64,000 nt of DNA from Georgenia muralis (GCF_003814705.1 NZ_RKRA01000001.1:1302001-1366000), one strand, 5' to 3'. Shown: positions 16,889 to 29,209, numbered from the stretch's first letter. Program-made: numbers and translations. Notes: generated by a model not told the origin, from the letters alone.

Positions 16889-17347
16889 CTACTGCGCGGC
16901 GGCCTGGAGCTCGTCGGTGAGGTCCGCGATCCGGTCCCCGAGGGACTCCAGCACGGCCCGGACCTCCGGCTCAGCGTCGTCGGCGGCGGCGGAGACCTGG
17001 TCGCCGGCCTCGGCGAGGGAGTCCTCCGCGGCCTGGACGGCCTCGGCGTCGTCCGCGTTCTCGAGGGCGGCCTGGGCGTCCTCGATCGCCGAGCCGGCGG
17101 AGGTGACGGCCTCCTCGACCTCGGCGCGGGCGTCGGGGGCGAGGTCCTCCAGGGCCGACTGGGCGTCGTCGAGCGCCGCGCCCGCCTCGTCGGCGGCCTG
17201 GCGTGCGGCCTCGCCGAGGTCACCGGCGGCGGCGGAGACGGTGTCCCCGACCTCCTCGAGCCCCGGGGTCTCCTCCTCGGTGCACCCGGTCAGGGCCAGG
17301 GCGGCGGCCAGGGCGAGGACGGCGGTGGCGGAACGACGGCGGGACAC
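16889..17347 (-). CDS. Small coiled-coil lipoprotein
   Basis: A 152-residue exported lipoprotein. A short basic start (VSRRRS), a hydrophobic core and the lipobox LTGC place the acylated Cys near residue 22. The mature part is almost entirely Ala/Glu/Asp helix with heptad-like spacing and no catalytic motif. It is therefore likely a cell-envelope coiled coil; the function is unknown. The GTG at 17347 has an excellent GAAGGAGA site. Longer in-frame sequence upstream lies inside the divergent peptidase gene and was rejected. Confidence 0.8.
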   Translation of the reverse strand: MSRRRSATAVLALAAALALTGCTEEETPGLEEVGDTVSAAAGDLGEAARQAADEAGAALDDAQSALEDLAPDARAEVEEAVTSAGSAIEDAQAALENADDAEAVQAAEDSLAEAGDQVSAAADDAEPEVRAVLESLGDRIADLTDELQAAAQ

Positions 17348-17425
17348 GGGATCTCCTTCGGTCGGTGCGGTTCGCTCCCATTGTGCGGTCGCGCCCGGGG
17401 GGCCGCGAGTGGTGGGATACCCGGC

Positions 17426-21144
<3,719 letters not shown>

Positions 21145-21148
21145 GTCC

Positions 21149-22165
21149 TCAGATCTCCTCGTCGTGCCAGCCGTGTGAGCGGCGCAGACTCCTGGCCCGG
21201 TCCTCGTCGGCCAGGCGCCTGGCCTCGCTGCGGTCGCTCGCCCGGGTGTCGCGCACCTCGACCACGACGCTCTGCTCGGCCCGGAGCCCCGAGACGAGCT
21301 GGCGTGCCCGCTGGACCTCGGCGTCGACCTCGGCGCCGAGGAGCAGCGCCATGTTGATGATCCACAGCCACAGGAAGAACGCGATGACGCCCGCGAGTGC
21401 CGAGCCGTACGTCAGGTCGAGACGCCCGAAGGTCGAGAGGTAGAGCCGGAACAGCAGCGAGGCCACCCCGGCCAGGGCCAGGGCGAGGGCCGACCCGTGC
21501 GAGACGAGCCGGAACCGGGGGTGGCGCACGTTCGGGGTGGCGAAGTAGAGCACCGCGACCACACCCGCGGTCGCCAGGAGCAGCACGGGCCACCGGGCCA
21601 CCTGCCAGAGCGTGACCGTGGCCTCGCCCAGCCCGAGCACCCGGCCCACCGCCTCGGCGACCGGCCCCGAGACGACGAGCAGGAGCGTCACCAGCCCGGA
21701 GAACGCCACCAGCACCACGGTGGTGAGCAGGTGCCAGACCTGCAGCCGCCACAGCGGCCGGCCCTCGGTGACCCCGTAGACGACGTTCATCGCCCGGCCG
21801 AACGCCCCGACGTAGCCCGCCGCCATCCACAGACCCGTGGCGAGGCCCAGGACGAAGGTCAACCCGGCGGAGGGCTGACGCAGCACCGCGAGGACCGGCG
21901 CACTGAGGGCCTCGACCCCCTCGGCGTCGGGCGCCACCTGGACGAGGATCTCCAGCACGGCCGCGGTGCTCTCCTCGCCCTGGCCCACCAGCGCGAGGAC
22001 CGAGACGAGGGCGACGGCGATCGGCGGGACGGAGAGCACCGCGAAGAACGTCATCGCGGCGGAGCGGTCCCAGCCGTCGTCGGCGAAGAACTCGCGCAGC
22101 GCCTTGCCCACCATGAACCGTTTCGACGGTCGGCGGCCGGGCGTCCTGGCGACCTGCTGCGTCAT
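21149..22165 (-). CDS. YihY/virulence factor BrkB family membrane protein
   Basis: A 338-residue protein with about six helices. ALREFFADDGWDRSAAMTFF near the N-terminus and GSALAGVIAFFLWLWIINMALLLGAEVDAE near residue 270 are typical of the YihY (formerly 'RNase BN') family. The family was once misannotated as tRNA nuclease. These are inner-membrane proteins of unsettled function, proposed to influence envelope or transport. The final 60 residues are charged and cytoplasmic. ATG 22165 has GGGAGGAC upstream; an extra in-frame N-terminal extension is low-complexity and not supported. It converges on guaB1 with only 4 bp between stops. Confidence 0.87.
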   Translation of the reverse strand: MTQQVARTPGRRPSKRFMVGKALREFFADDGWDRSAAMTFFAVLSVPPIAVALVSVLALVGQGEESTAAVLEILVQVAPDAEGVEALSAPVLAVLRQPSAGLTFVLGLATGLWMAAGYVGAFGRAMNVVYGVTEGRPLWRLQVWHLLTTVVLVAFSGLVTLLLVVSGPVAEAVGRVLGLGEATVTLWQVARWPVLLLATAGVVAVLYFATPNVRHPRFRLVSHGSALALALAGVASLLFRLYLSTFGRLDLTYGSALAGVIAFFLWLWIINMALLLGAEVDAEVQRARQLVSGLRAEQSVVVEVRDTRASDRSEARRLADEDRARSLRRSHGWHDEEI

Positions 22166-22281
22166 CGGCGTCCTCCCTGGGCCCAGGCAAGCACTGTCCC
22201 ACCCCGCGCGCACGGCAGGCGCCCCCGCGCCCGTGGCGCCGGGCTGCCCGTCCGCCCGGCCCGGTGGCACACTTCGACAGC

Positions 22282-23343
22282 ATGGGTCCAGGGCAGGGGC
22301 GGCCGCGCGGCACGGACGCGGCGACGGGCGTGTGGCTCGCGCTGGTCTCGGCCGCGGCTTTCGGCACGTCCGGGTCGCTCGCGAAGTCGCTGCTGGAGGC
22401 CGGCTGGTCACCGGCCGCCGCGGTCACGGCGCGCATCGGCGTCGCCGCCCTCGTCCTCGCCCCGGCGGCCCTGGTCTCCCTCCGCGGACGGTGGCACCTG
22501 CTGCGCGGCAACGCCCGGCTCGTGACCACCTACGGGCTCGTGGCCGTGGCGGGGTGCCAGCTCATGTACTTCAACGCCGTCGCCACCCTCTCGGTGGGGG
22601 TGGCGCTGCTCCTGGAGTACCTCGGACCCGTCCTCGTCGTCGTGTGGCTCTGGCTGCGGCACGGTCGGCGGCCGCGCCGGTGGACGCTCGCCGGGATCGC
22701 GCTGGCGGTAGCCGGCCTGGTGCTCGTCCTGGACGTGACCGCCGGTGTCCGGGTGGACGTCGGCGGGGCGCTGTGGGCGTTCGGTGCCGCCGTTGGGCTC
22801 GCGGCCTTCTTCGTGCTCTCGGCGGACGACTCGACGGGCCTGCCGCCCCTGGTGATGGCCACCGGCGGGCTGGTGGTCGCGACCCTCACCCTCGTCGTGG
22901 CGGGACTGGTGGGGGTGGTGCCGGTGGAGTACTCCACGGCGGACGTGGTCCTGGCGGGCCGGGCGGTCCCCTGGTTCGTGCCGGTCGCGCTGCTGTCGCT
23001 GGTGGCGGCGGCCCTCGCGTACGCCTCCGGCATCGGGGCGGCCCGCCGGCTCGGGTCGAAGGTCGCCTCGTTCGTCGGGCTGACGGAGGTGGTCTTCGCG
23101 GTGCTCATCGCCTGGCTGGTCCTGGGTGAGCTCCCGGTCCCGGTCCAGCTCGCCGGGGGCGTGCTCATCGTGGCGGGGGTGCTGGCGGTCCGCCACGACG
23201 AGGCGGCACCCGTCCTCGCGGCGAGCGCGAACGGCCACCGGGAGCGGGTAGGCGTCCCGGCCCCGGAGGGGACCGGCCCGACCCGGCCATCCGCGTCGGG
23301 AGCGGCGGGTGGGCCCGACCCGGTCCCGACCGCCCACGGCTGA
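22282..23343 (+). CDS. EamA/RhtA-type drug/metabolite exporter
   Basis: A 353-residue DMT-superfamily transporter with ten helices in two EamA repeats (about 15-150 and 160-290). FGTSGSLAKSLLEAGWSP and the LLLEYLGPVLVVVWLW segment resemble the RhtA threonine/homoserine exporter branch. The last 50 residues are a polar cytoplasmic tail. A CACACT -10-like element ends 8 nt before ATG 22282 and there is no ribosome site, so leaderless initiation is likely; a GTG at 22264 is an alternative. It runs into the next gene with a 9-bp gap. Confidence 0.87.
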   Translation: MGPGQGRPRGTDAATGVWLALVSAAAFGTSGSLAKSLLEAGWSPAAAVTARIGVAALVLAPAALVSLRGRWHLLRGNARLVTTYGLVAVAGCQLMYFNAVATLSVGVALLLEYLGPVLVVVWLWLRHGRRPRRWTLAGIALAVAGLVLVLDVTAGVRVDVGGALWAFGAAVGLAAFFVLSADDSTGLPPLVMATGGLVVATLTLVVAGLVGVVPVEYSTADVVLAGRAVPWFVPVALLSLVAAALAYASGIGAARRLGSKVASFVGLTEVVFAVLIAWLVLGELPVPVQLAGGVLIVAGVLAVRHDEAAPVLAASANGHRERVGVPAPEGTGPTRPSASGAAGGPDPVPTAHG

Positions 23344-23352
23344 GGAGGTCTC

Positions 23353-24273
23353 GTGGTCGCGGTCTCGGTGCAGGGCGGTCCGCGTGACGCCGCGTCCTGG
23401 CTCTCGCTCGCCCGTCGGACGGAGGACGCGGGCTTCGACGCGCTGCTCGCCGCCGACCACCCCGGCGCGACGGCCTCGCCCTTCGTCGCGCTCGCCGCGG
23501 CGGCCGCGGTGACCTCACGGCTGCGCGTGGGACCGTACGTTGCCAACGCCGGCGTCCGCGACCCGATGCTCCTCGCGGCGGACGCCGCGACGCTCGACGT
23601 CGTCTCCGCCGGGCGCTCGCTCCTCGGCCTCGGGGCGGGGCACACCCCGGCGGAGTGGCTGGCGGTGGGCCGCGAGCGTCCCGGCGTCGCAGCACGGGTG
23701 CGCCGGTGCATCGCCGTCGCCGAGGCGGTGCAGACCCTGCTGGCCGGCGGGCCGGTCGACGTCGACGGTCCGGACGTCCGGCTGAGCGGGGTCCTCGAGC
23801 GGCCCCGGCCCGTGGCCGACCCGGTCCCGCTCACCGTCGGGACCGCCAACACGACCCTCCTGCGGTGGGCCGGCGCCCACGCCGACGTCGTGGGTCTGTC
23901 CGGGCTCGGCCGCACCCGCCCCGACGGCTACAGCCACGACGTCCGCTGGACCACCGCCGTCCTGGACGACCAGGTGGCGGCCGTCACCGACGGGGCCGTC
24001 GGGCGCTCCCGTCCGCCTGAGCTCGAGGCCCTCGTCCAGGTCGTCCAGGTCACGGACGACGTCGAGGCCGGCCTCGCACCGCTGGGTGCCGAGCTCGGAC
24101 TCACGACCGAGCAGCTCCTGGCGGTCCCGTACGTCCTGGCGGGGACAGCGGAGGAGATCGTCGCCGCCGTCGCGGCGCACCGGCACCGATGGGGCGTCAC
24201 CCGCTACGTCGTCCGTGCCGACGTCCTGGAGGACGTCGCTCCCCTGCTGCCCCAGCTGGCCGCCATCGGCTGA
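23353..24273 (+). CDS. LLM class F420/FMN-dependent oxidoreductase
   Basis: A 306-residue TIM-barrel protein of the luciferase-like monooxygenase class. GFDALLAADHPG, RLRVGPYVANAGVRDP and the LGLGAGHTPAEW segment are the usual strand ends around the flavin or F420 site. In actinobacteria many such proteins use coenzyme F420; the substrate cannot be named. GTG 23353 is preceded by GAGGAGG at 7 nt. Co-directional and 9 bp from the EamA exporter, it is probably cotranscribed, so exporter and enzyme may handle the same small molecule. Confidence 0.85.
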   Translation: MVAVSVQGGPRDAASWLSLARRTEDAGFDALLAADHPGATASPFVALAAAAAVTSRLRVGPYVANAGVRDPMLLAADAATLDVVSAGRSLLGLGAGHTPAEWLAVGRERPGVAARVRRCIAVAEAVQTLLAGGPVDVDGPDVRLSGVLERPRPVADPVPLTVGTANTTLLRWAGAHADVVGLSGLGRTRPDGYSHDVRWTTAVLDDQVAAVTDGAVGRSRPPELEALVQVVQVTDDVEAGLAPLGAELGLTTEQLLAVPYVLAGTAEEIVAAVAAHRHRWGVTRYVVRADVLEDVAPLLPQLAAIG

Positions 24274-24343
24274 GCAGATCCGGCCGGGCCCTCGACCGAG
24301 CAGGTCCGGCCGGCCGCGCGCGACCGAGCAGGCCCGACCGGGC
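24272..24343. repeat. Three imperfect 18-bp repeats
   Basis: GAGCAGATCCGGCCGGGC at 24272 is followed by two variants at 24298 and 24326 in the gap between the convergent LLM and VKOR genes. The first copy overlaps the LLM stop codon. No clean terminator stem is formed. Confidence 0.6.
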
Positions 24344-24374
24344 TCCGCGCGGCCCGGCGCGTGGTCGGAGCGGT

Positions 24375-25034
24375 TCAGCCGAAGAAGACGTGCTGGTACT
24401 TCAGGACGATCGCCGCGGCGAGGACCGTGAACCAGGCGGCGACGAGGGCGTAGTCGAGCCCGATCCGCAGCCACGAGGTGAGCCGCTCATGGAGCCGTGG
24501 TGACAGTCGGAAGCTGTTCTCGCGGATGTTGTAGCGCAGCAGGCTCGTGAAGACCGTCGTCGTCGAGGCGGTCACGACCAGGCACCAGGGGCACAGGGCG
24601 TCGATGACGAAGTAGGACTGGACGAAGAGCCAGTACGCGAAGAACAGGCCGATGAGGTAGACGACCTGCGCCGCCACCATGAACCAGCGGGGGAAGCGGA
24701 CCCGGGCCAGGCCGGCCACGGCGATGGTGATGACCACGGGTTCGGTGACGAGGCCGAGGAAGGCGTTGGGGAAGCCCAGCAGGCTGGCCTGCCAGGCCTG
24801 CGCCACCTTGCCGCAGGAGATCGCCTCGTTGATGTTGCAGCCGAGGACGACGTCGGGGTTCGCAGCCAGCCGGACCGCGTCGACCGAGAGCACGAACGAG
24901 GCGACCAGGCTCAGGAGCGACGAGGCCAGCATCGCGACGAACGTCCAGCGGTGGTCGTAGCGCGCCGGGACGTCCTCCTCGAGCAGGAGGTCGTCGCGGG
25001 TCGCGCGGGGTCCGGGAGCAGGGTGGCCGGTCAC
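24375..25034 (-). CDS. Vitamin K epoxide reductase (VKOR) family protein
   Basis: A 219-residue membrane protein with about five helices. The active-site pair is C-P-W-C near residue 160 (IDALCPWCLVV). The loop pair is in VLGCNINEAISCGKV near residue 80. Bacterial VKOR reoxidises DsbA-like proteins with a quinone as acceptor and so drives disulfide formation outside the cell. No DsbA is fused or adjacent. The GTG at 25034 is 6 nt downstream of a perfect TATGAT -10 box with no ribosome site: a clear leaderless case. Confidence 0.92.
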   Translation of the reverse strand: MTGHPAPGPRATRDDLLLEEDVPARYDHRWTFVAMLASSLLSLVASFVLSVDAVRLAANPDVVLGCNINEAISCGKVAQAWQASLLGFPNAFLGLVTEPVVITIAVAGLARVRFPRWFMVAAQVVYLIGLFFAYWLFVQSYFVIDALCPWCLVVTASTTTVFTSLLRYNIRENSFRLSPRLHERLTSWLRIGLDYALVAAWFTVLAAAIVLKYQHVFFG

Positions 25035-25040
25035 ACCGGG

Positions 25041-25046
25041 ATCATA
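25041..25046 (-). promoter_or_regulatory. -10 box TATGAT of leaderless VKOR gene
   Basis: Read on the minus strand, TATGAT is followed by CCCGGT and then the GTG start. Transcription would begin at or next to the start codon. No convincing -35 was found. Confidence 0.65.
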
Positions 25047-25117
25047 AGTTGCCCGTGGGACGGGTGGCCGGGACCGCGACGTAGGACCGCTCTCGGCCGT
25101 CCATACCCTCACGAGGG

Positions 25118-25143
25118 CCATATTCCATTACTATGTAGAACAG
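25118..25143 (+). promoter_or_regulatory. AT-rich promoter island before MFS-arsR operon
   Basis: This short island is far richer in A and T than its surroundings and includes a TACTAT -10-like hexamer at 25129-25134. An imperfect inverted repeat (CATA...TATG) spans it. It is a plausible promoter-operator for the ArsR-type regulator encoded at the end of the operon, but the operator is inference. Confidence 0.5.
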
Positions 25144-25206
25144 TTGAGTACTGGCGTGAATCAGTTGAGGGTCGCCGCGATCCTCCATGACACCCCGGAG
25201 GATCGC

Positions 25207-26541
25207 TTGGGCCCCATCGCGCGTGCCGGCCGGCCGGCCGGCGCCGGCCCCACCCTGGGTCTGCGCGCCAACGCGGCGCAGTTCGCCCTGCTCGTCGCCG
25301 TGAATGCCCTCGTCGGCGGCATGCTGGGACAGGAGCGCACCGTGCTGCCACTCCTGGCCGAGGCCGAGTTCGGCCTGCAGGCCTACACCGCCACCCTCAC
25401 GTACATCCTGGCCTTCGGGCTGGCCAAGGCCGCGACGAACTACCTCGCGGGCACCCTGTCCGACCGCTACGGCCGCAAGCCGGTCCTCGTCGTCGGGTGG
25501 CTGGTCGCGATCCCGGTGCCGCTGCTCCTCATCGGTGCACCGACGTGGTCGTGGATCGTCGTGGCGAACATCCTGCTCGGGGTCAGCCAGGGCCTGACCT
25601 GGTCCACCACCGTGATCATGAAGATCGATCTGGTCGGCCCGACGCGGCGGGGCACCGCGATGGGCCTGAACGAGGCCGCCGGGTACGTGGCCGTCGCCGC
25701 GACGGCGCTGGCCACGGGCTACCTCGCCGAGTCCGCCGGGCTGCGGCCCGCCCCCTTCCTCCTGGGGGTGGCGTTCGCGGCCCTGGGCCTGGGCCTGTCC
25801 ACCCTGGCGGTGCGCGAGACGCGAGGTCATGCCCGCCTCGAGGCGGCGGGCCACACCCCGGCCGCCCACCGCGGCGAGCGCGACGACGGAGACGACGGTC
25901 CGGGCCCGGGCCGCGAGAGCCCTCGCGGCGGTGACCAACGCGGCCTCACCGACGGCGAGGTGTTCGCCCGCACATCGTTCCGCGAGCCTGCCCTGTCCGC
26001 CGCCAGCCAGGCCGGCCTGGTGAACAACCTCAACGACGGCCTGGCCTGGGGTCTCTTCCCGGTCCTGTTCGTGGGAGCCGGGCTCTCGGTGAGCCAGGTC
26101 GGCATCCTCGCGGCGCTCTACCCGGCCGTCTGGGGGCTCGGGCAGCTCGTGACGGGAGCCTGGTCCGACCGGCGCGGCCGCAAGCCGTTCGTCGTCGGCG
26201 GCATGACCGTCCAGGCGGTGGCCCTGGCACTGGTCGCCCTCGGCGACACGTTCGCCGCCTGGGCGGTGGCGTCGGTCCTCCTCGGAGCCGGCACGGCCAT
26301 GGTCTACCCGACCCTCCTCGCCGCGGTCGGCGACGTCGCGCACCCGGCGTGGCGGGCGCGCGCCGTCGGGGTCTACCGCCTCTGGCGCGACCTCGGCTTC
26401 GCCGTGGGGGCGCTGCTCGCCGGTCTGGTGGCCGACCTCCTGGGTGTGCGCGCAGCGGTCTGGGTGGTCGCCGCGCTCACCGCGGTGTCGGGCATCATCG
26501 TCGCCATGCGGATGTACGAGACGCACGGCACCGATGGCTGA
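25207..26541 (+). CDS. MFS transporter upstream of ArsR-rhodanese gene
   Basis: A twelve-helix major facilitator protein of about 444 residues. GTLSDRYGRKPVLVVGW and GAWSDRRGRKPFVVGG are the A-motifs of the two halves. A charged central loop (about 215-250) separates them. I choose TTG 25207 because GGAGG lies 5 nt upstream; in-frame TTG 25144 and GTG 25156 would add 21 or 17 residues and lack a ribosome site. Its 3' end overlaps the ArsR-rhodanese gene by 8 bp, so the pump is probably under that regulator. The substrate is unknown; arsenic, antimony or sulfur-linked compounds are guesses from context. Confidence 0.85.
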   Translation: MGPIARAGRPAGAGPTLGLRANAAQFALLVAVNALVGGMLGQERTVLPLLAEAEFGLQAYTATLTYILAFGLAKAATNYLAGTLSDRYGRKPVLVVGWLVAIPVPLLLIGAPTWSWIVVANILLGVSQGLTWSTTVIMKIDLVGPTRRGTAMGLNEAAGYVAVAATALATGYLAESAGLRPAPFLLGVAFAALGLGLSTLAVRETRGHARLEAAGHTPAAHRGERDDGDDGPGPGRESPRGGDQRGLTDGEVFARTSFREPALSAASQAGLVNNLNDGLAWGLFPVLFVGAGLSVSQVGILAALYPAVWGLGQLVTGAWSDRRGRKPFVVGGMTVQAVALALVALGDTFAAWAVASVLLGAGTAMVYPTLLAAVGDVAHPAWRARAVGVYRLWRDLGFAVGALLAGLVADLLGVRAAVWVVAALTAVSGIIVAMRMYETHGTDG

Positions 26542-27193
26542 CCGCGACGCGAAGACCGCCCTGCTCGAGGAGTTCGCCGCGGTGGGCAAGGCCCTGGGCA
26601 GCCCCGCACGCCTGGAGCTCCTCGACCTCCTCACCCAGGGACCGCGCACGGTCGAGGACCTCGCCCGCACCGCCGGCCTGGGACTGTCGACCTGCTCGGC
26701 CCACCTTCAGCGCCTCCACGGCGCCGGCCTGGTGACCACGCGGCGCGACGGCACCCGGATCTGGTACTCCCTGGCCGGGGACGACGTCGCCGGCCTGCTC
26801 GCCGGGCTGCGCCGCGTCGCGCGACGACGCCGGCCGGGGACCGAGAGCGCGCGGCGACGGTACGTGGGCGAGGACGTCGGCGTCGTCGAGGTGGCCGCCC
26901 TCCTCCGCGCGGACCGCGACGCGGGCGTGGTCGTCCTCGACGTCCGGCCGGCCGCCGAGTTCGCCGCCGGCCACCTTCCCGGCGCCGTGCACATCCCGCT
27001 CGAGGAGCTCGTGGAGCGGCTCGGCGAGCTGCCCACGGACCGCGAGGTCGTCGCCTACTGCCGCGGCGACTACTGCGCCCTCGCCCACGAGGCCGTCCGT
27101 GTGCTCACCGCCCACGGCCGGCGTGCGCGACGCGTCAGCGACGGAATCCTGGAGTGGCGGGCGGCCGGTGTCCCACTGGTCCCCTCGTCCTGA
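26534..27193 (+). CDS. ArsR-family regulator fused to a rhodanese domain
   Basis: A 219-residue fusion. Residues 5-95 are a winged helix of ArsR type (GSPARLELLDLLTQGPRTVEDLA and STCSAHLQRLHGAGLV). Residues 110-215 are a rhodanese with active loop YC176RGDYC181. Joining a repressor to a sulfurtransferase suggests that DNA binding responds to sulfane sulfur, or that the protein relays persulfide. The ArsR part lacks the classic ELCVCDL metal site, but it has a Cys in the recognition-helix region. It overlaps the MFS gene upstream by 8 bp, as expected for an autoregulated pump operon. Confidence 0.88.
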   Translation: MADRDAKTALLEEFAAVGKALGSPARLELLDLLTQGPRTVEDLARTAGLGLSTCSAHLQRLHGAGLVTTRRDGTRIWYSLAGDDVAGLLAGLRRVARRRRPGTESARRRYVGEDVGVVEVAALLRADRDAGVVVLDVRPAAEFAAGHLPGAVHIPLEELVERLGELPTDREVVAYCRGDYCALAHEAVRVLTAHGRRARRVSDGILEWRAAGVPLVPSS

Positions 27194-27202
27194 CCCGGTC
27201 GG

Positions 27203-27463
27203 TCAGACGCAGTCGTGGTCGCAGGCGCCGCAGCACGCGCAGAAGCCGTCGAGCACCTGCGCCGGCCCGTCGGCGAACGAGCACCACACTCGGGGGCAGT
27301 CGGCGTAGGCGTCGACCTCGACCTCTACGCGGGCGGCCACGTCCGTCCCGGCAGGGTCAGCGAGGCCCCTCCCAGCGTGGGCACCGACCTCGGCGGACTG
27401 AGGGACCGTGAGCTCGGGCACGAGCCCGACGTCGTCGATCTCCAGCACGGTCATGACGGCCAT
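27203..27463 (-). CDS. Cys-rich 86-residue protein of unknown function
   Basis: A small acidic protein, not recognised. Its first 50 residues are free of Cys. The last 31 hold seven Cys (56, 61, 75, 77, 78, 81, 85) in the pattern C-x4-C-x13-C-x-C-C-x2-C-x3-C, plus His83. Such density suggests metal binding or disulfides. A lanthipeptide is unlikely, because only one Ser and no Thr accompany the cysteines. AAGGGAG stands about 8 nt before ATG 27463, which supports translation. It converges on the ArsR-rhodanese gene with a 9-bp gap. Confidence 0.6.
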   Translation of the reverse strand: MAVMTVLEIDDVGLVPELTVPQSAEVGAHAGRGLADPAGTDVAARVEVEVDAYADCPRVWCSFADGPAQVLDGFCACCGACDHDCV

Positions 27464-27584
27464 GTCCCGCTCCCTTCCTCGTGGTTCCCCGACCGTCCCA
27501 CGAGGCACTGACATCGGCCCCGGACGGCGCGGTCACCCCACGATCACACCGGGGCGGCGTCGAGCGGCGGCGCCACGCCGGAGG

Positions 27585-28097
27585 TCAGGCGGTGCCGCCG
27601 TCCTTCATCCACGACGGCGGGGGCGGGGGCGCGGCCGGTGGCTGCGGTGCCGGCTGCGGCGGCGGTGGGGGTGCGGCACCGGGGCCGTCGCCGGGCCCGC
27701 GACCTGCCGGACCACCGCTCCCCGGAGCACCACCAGCCGGAGCACCACCAGCCGGAGCGCCACCCGCCGGCGCTCCACCGGCCGGGGGCGGCGGCGTCGT
27801 CGGTCCGTAGCCTGATGACGGCCCCGTCCCCGGTGCCGGTGGTGGCGCCGTGTGGAGGGCGTACGAGCGGATCGTGCCCCGCGCGTCCATCTCGCGCAGG
27901 GCAGCCATGATGCGCTCGCGTTCGCCCGAGGGTGCGGGACGTCCGCTCCACTCGAGGTACGCGAGGACGCCCAGGTCGCGGAAGTACCTCTCCGCATCAC
28001 CCCCTCCGGGTCCGGCCATGCCCGCGCCGCTCAGGGCGGTGTCCGCCTTGGCGGCGAGGTCGTTGGCCGCAGCCTTGGCCTTGTCGAGGAAACCCAT
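27585..28097 (-). CDS. Hypothetical protein with Gly/Pro-rich tail, divergent from AIM24 gene
   Basis: A 170-residue protein. The first 85 residues look folded: an amphipathic Ala/Lys helix (MGFLDKAKAAANDLAAKADTA) and a segment RYFRDLGVLAYLEWSGR with a basic helix REMDARGTIRSY. The second half is low complexity, made of APAGG repeats and proline runs. No signal peptide is present. GGAGG lies close before ATG 28097. It shares a 108-bp promoter gap with the divergent AIM24 gene; a functional link is likely from context, but the role is unknown. Confidence 0.75.
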   Translation of the reverse strand: MGFLDKAKAAANDLAAKADTALSGAGMAGPGGGDAERYFRDLGVLAYLEWSGRPAPSGERERIMAALREMDARGTIRSYALHTAPPPAPGTGPSSGYGPTTPPPPAGGAPAGGAPAGGAPAGGAPGSGGPAGRGPGDGPGAAPPPPPQPAPQPPAAPPPPPSWMKDGGTA

Positions 28098-28205
28098 CGT
28101 CGACCTCCATCGTCACGCTGACGGTCGAAAGCCTACGCAGCGGCCACGGCCGTCGTTAGAGTTCCAGCGAAGCGGCCGAACCGGCCGGCCCACGAGGGAG
28201 GCACC

Positions 28206-28925
28206 ATGCCCATCCATGGCCCACTGTTCACCGAGCACCGTGAGAACTCCTCGCAGGACCCGTTCTCGCTGCAGAACAAGAAGCTCCTGAAGATCCAGAT
28301 GGGTTTCGGCCCGGTGTGGGCCAGGAGCGGGTCGATGGTGGCCTACCAGGGGGACGTGCGCTTCGAGAACAAGGGCTCGGGCGGTCTGGGCAAGATGTTC
28401 AAGTCCGCCGTCACCGGCGAGGGCGTCGCCATGATGCAGTGCACCGGGCAGGGCGAGCTCTTCGTGGCCGACCGTGCCGCCGAGGTGCAGGTGATGTACC
28501 TCGAGAACGACATGATCTCGGTCAACGGCAGCAACGTCCTCGCGTTCTCGGCCTCGATCGACTGGGACATCCAGCGCATCCAGGCGCGGGGGGCCGCGAT
28601 GACCGGCGGGCTGTACAACGTCACCCTGCGCGGGACGGGGTACGTCGCCGTGACCACCAAGGGTGAACCCGTCGCCCTCGACGTCGCGAGCGCGCCGACC
28701 TTCGCCGACGCCCAGGCGGTGGTGCTGTGGACCGCGGGGGTGAGCATGGACATCCGGGTCGACACCGGCGGGCTGAGGTCCATGGTCCGCGGCGGCACCG
28801 GGGAGACGTTCCAGATGGCGTTCGGCGGGCAGGGCTACGTGGTCGTCCAGCCGAGCGAGTCCGTGACGCAGGGCGGCCACGAGAACAAGGGCGGGAGCGG
28901 GCTGGGCGACATCTTCGGCGGCTGA
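28206..28925 (+). CDS. AIM24 family protein
   Basis: A 239-residue protein of the AIM24/TIGR00266 family, a beta-rich double-psi/tubby-like fold with no enzyme motif. It has recurring MVAYQGDVRFE, GQGELFVA and GTGYVAVTTKGEP strands and a C-terminal Gly/Asn tail. In yeast AIM24 acts at the mitochondrial inner membrane; bacterial roles are unsettled. GGGAGG precedes ATG 28206. It is followed 95 bp later by a small acidic protein in the same direction. Confidence 0.87.
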   Translation: MPIHGPLFTEHRENSSQDPFSLQNKKLLKIQMGFGPVWARSGSMVAYQGDVRFENKGSGGLGKMFKSAVTGEGVAMMQCTGQGELFVADRAAEVQVMYLENDMISVNGSNVLAFSASIDWDIQRIQARGAAMTGGLYNVTLRGTGYVAVTTKGEPVALDVASAPTFADAQAVVLWTAGVSMDIRVDTGGLRSMVRGGTGETFQMAFGGQGYVVVQPSESVTQGGHENKGGSGLGDIFGG

Positions 28926-29020
28926 CGGGTCCCCTCCTCCTCCGGGTGCGTGCCGACGACCGTCTGGCTACGGTCGGGTCAGGCCGGCGAGCCCCGCCGG
29001 CTCAGGAGGAGGCGATCGAC

Positions 29021-29209
29021 ATGGCCGACACCACGAGCGCCGGAGGCACGGACCCGGCCGCCGAGATGGAGACAGGTCCGGTCCAGACCGAGGCGCAACG
29101 GGCCGAGGCGGCACAGGCGGCCGCGGCGGGCGCGCCGGACGCCGTTCCCGGCCAGGGGCCGCAGGACGATCCCGACGCCGAGGGCGAGGAGCGCTTCGAC
29201 GCCGGGTGA
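29021..29209 (+). CDS. Small acidic hypothetical protein
   Basis: A 62-residue Ala/Glu/Asp-rich protein that is probably disordered. It is supported by a strong AGGAGGAGG site 9 nt before ATG 29021. No motif, Cys or membrane segment is present. It may be cotranscribed with the AIM24 gene. It ends 16 bp from the converging LanC-like gene. Confidence 0.55.
   Translation: MADTTSAGGTDPAAEMETGPVQTEAQRAEAAQAAAAGAPDAVPGQGPQDDPDAEGEERFDAG

Noticed and set aside
27203-27463. Lanthipeptide precursor partnered with the LanC-like protein
   Set aside because: The Cys-rich end has only one Ser and no Thr to form lanthionines, and no dehydratase or kinase is nearby.
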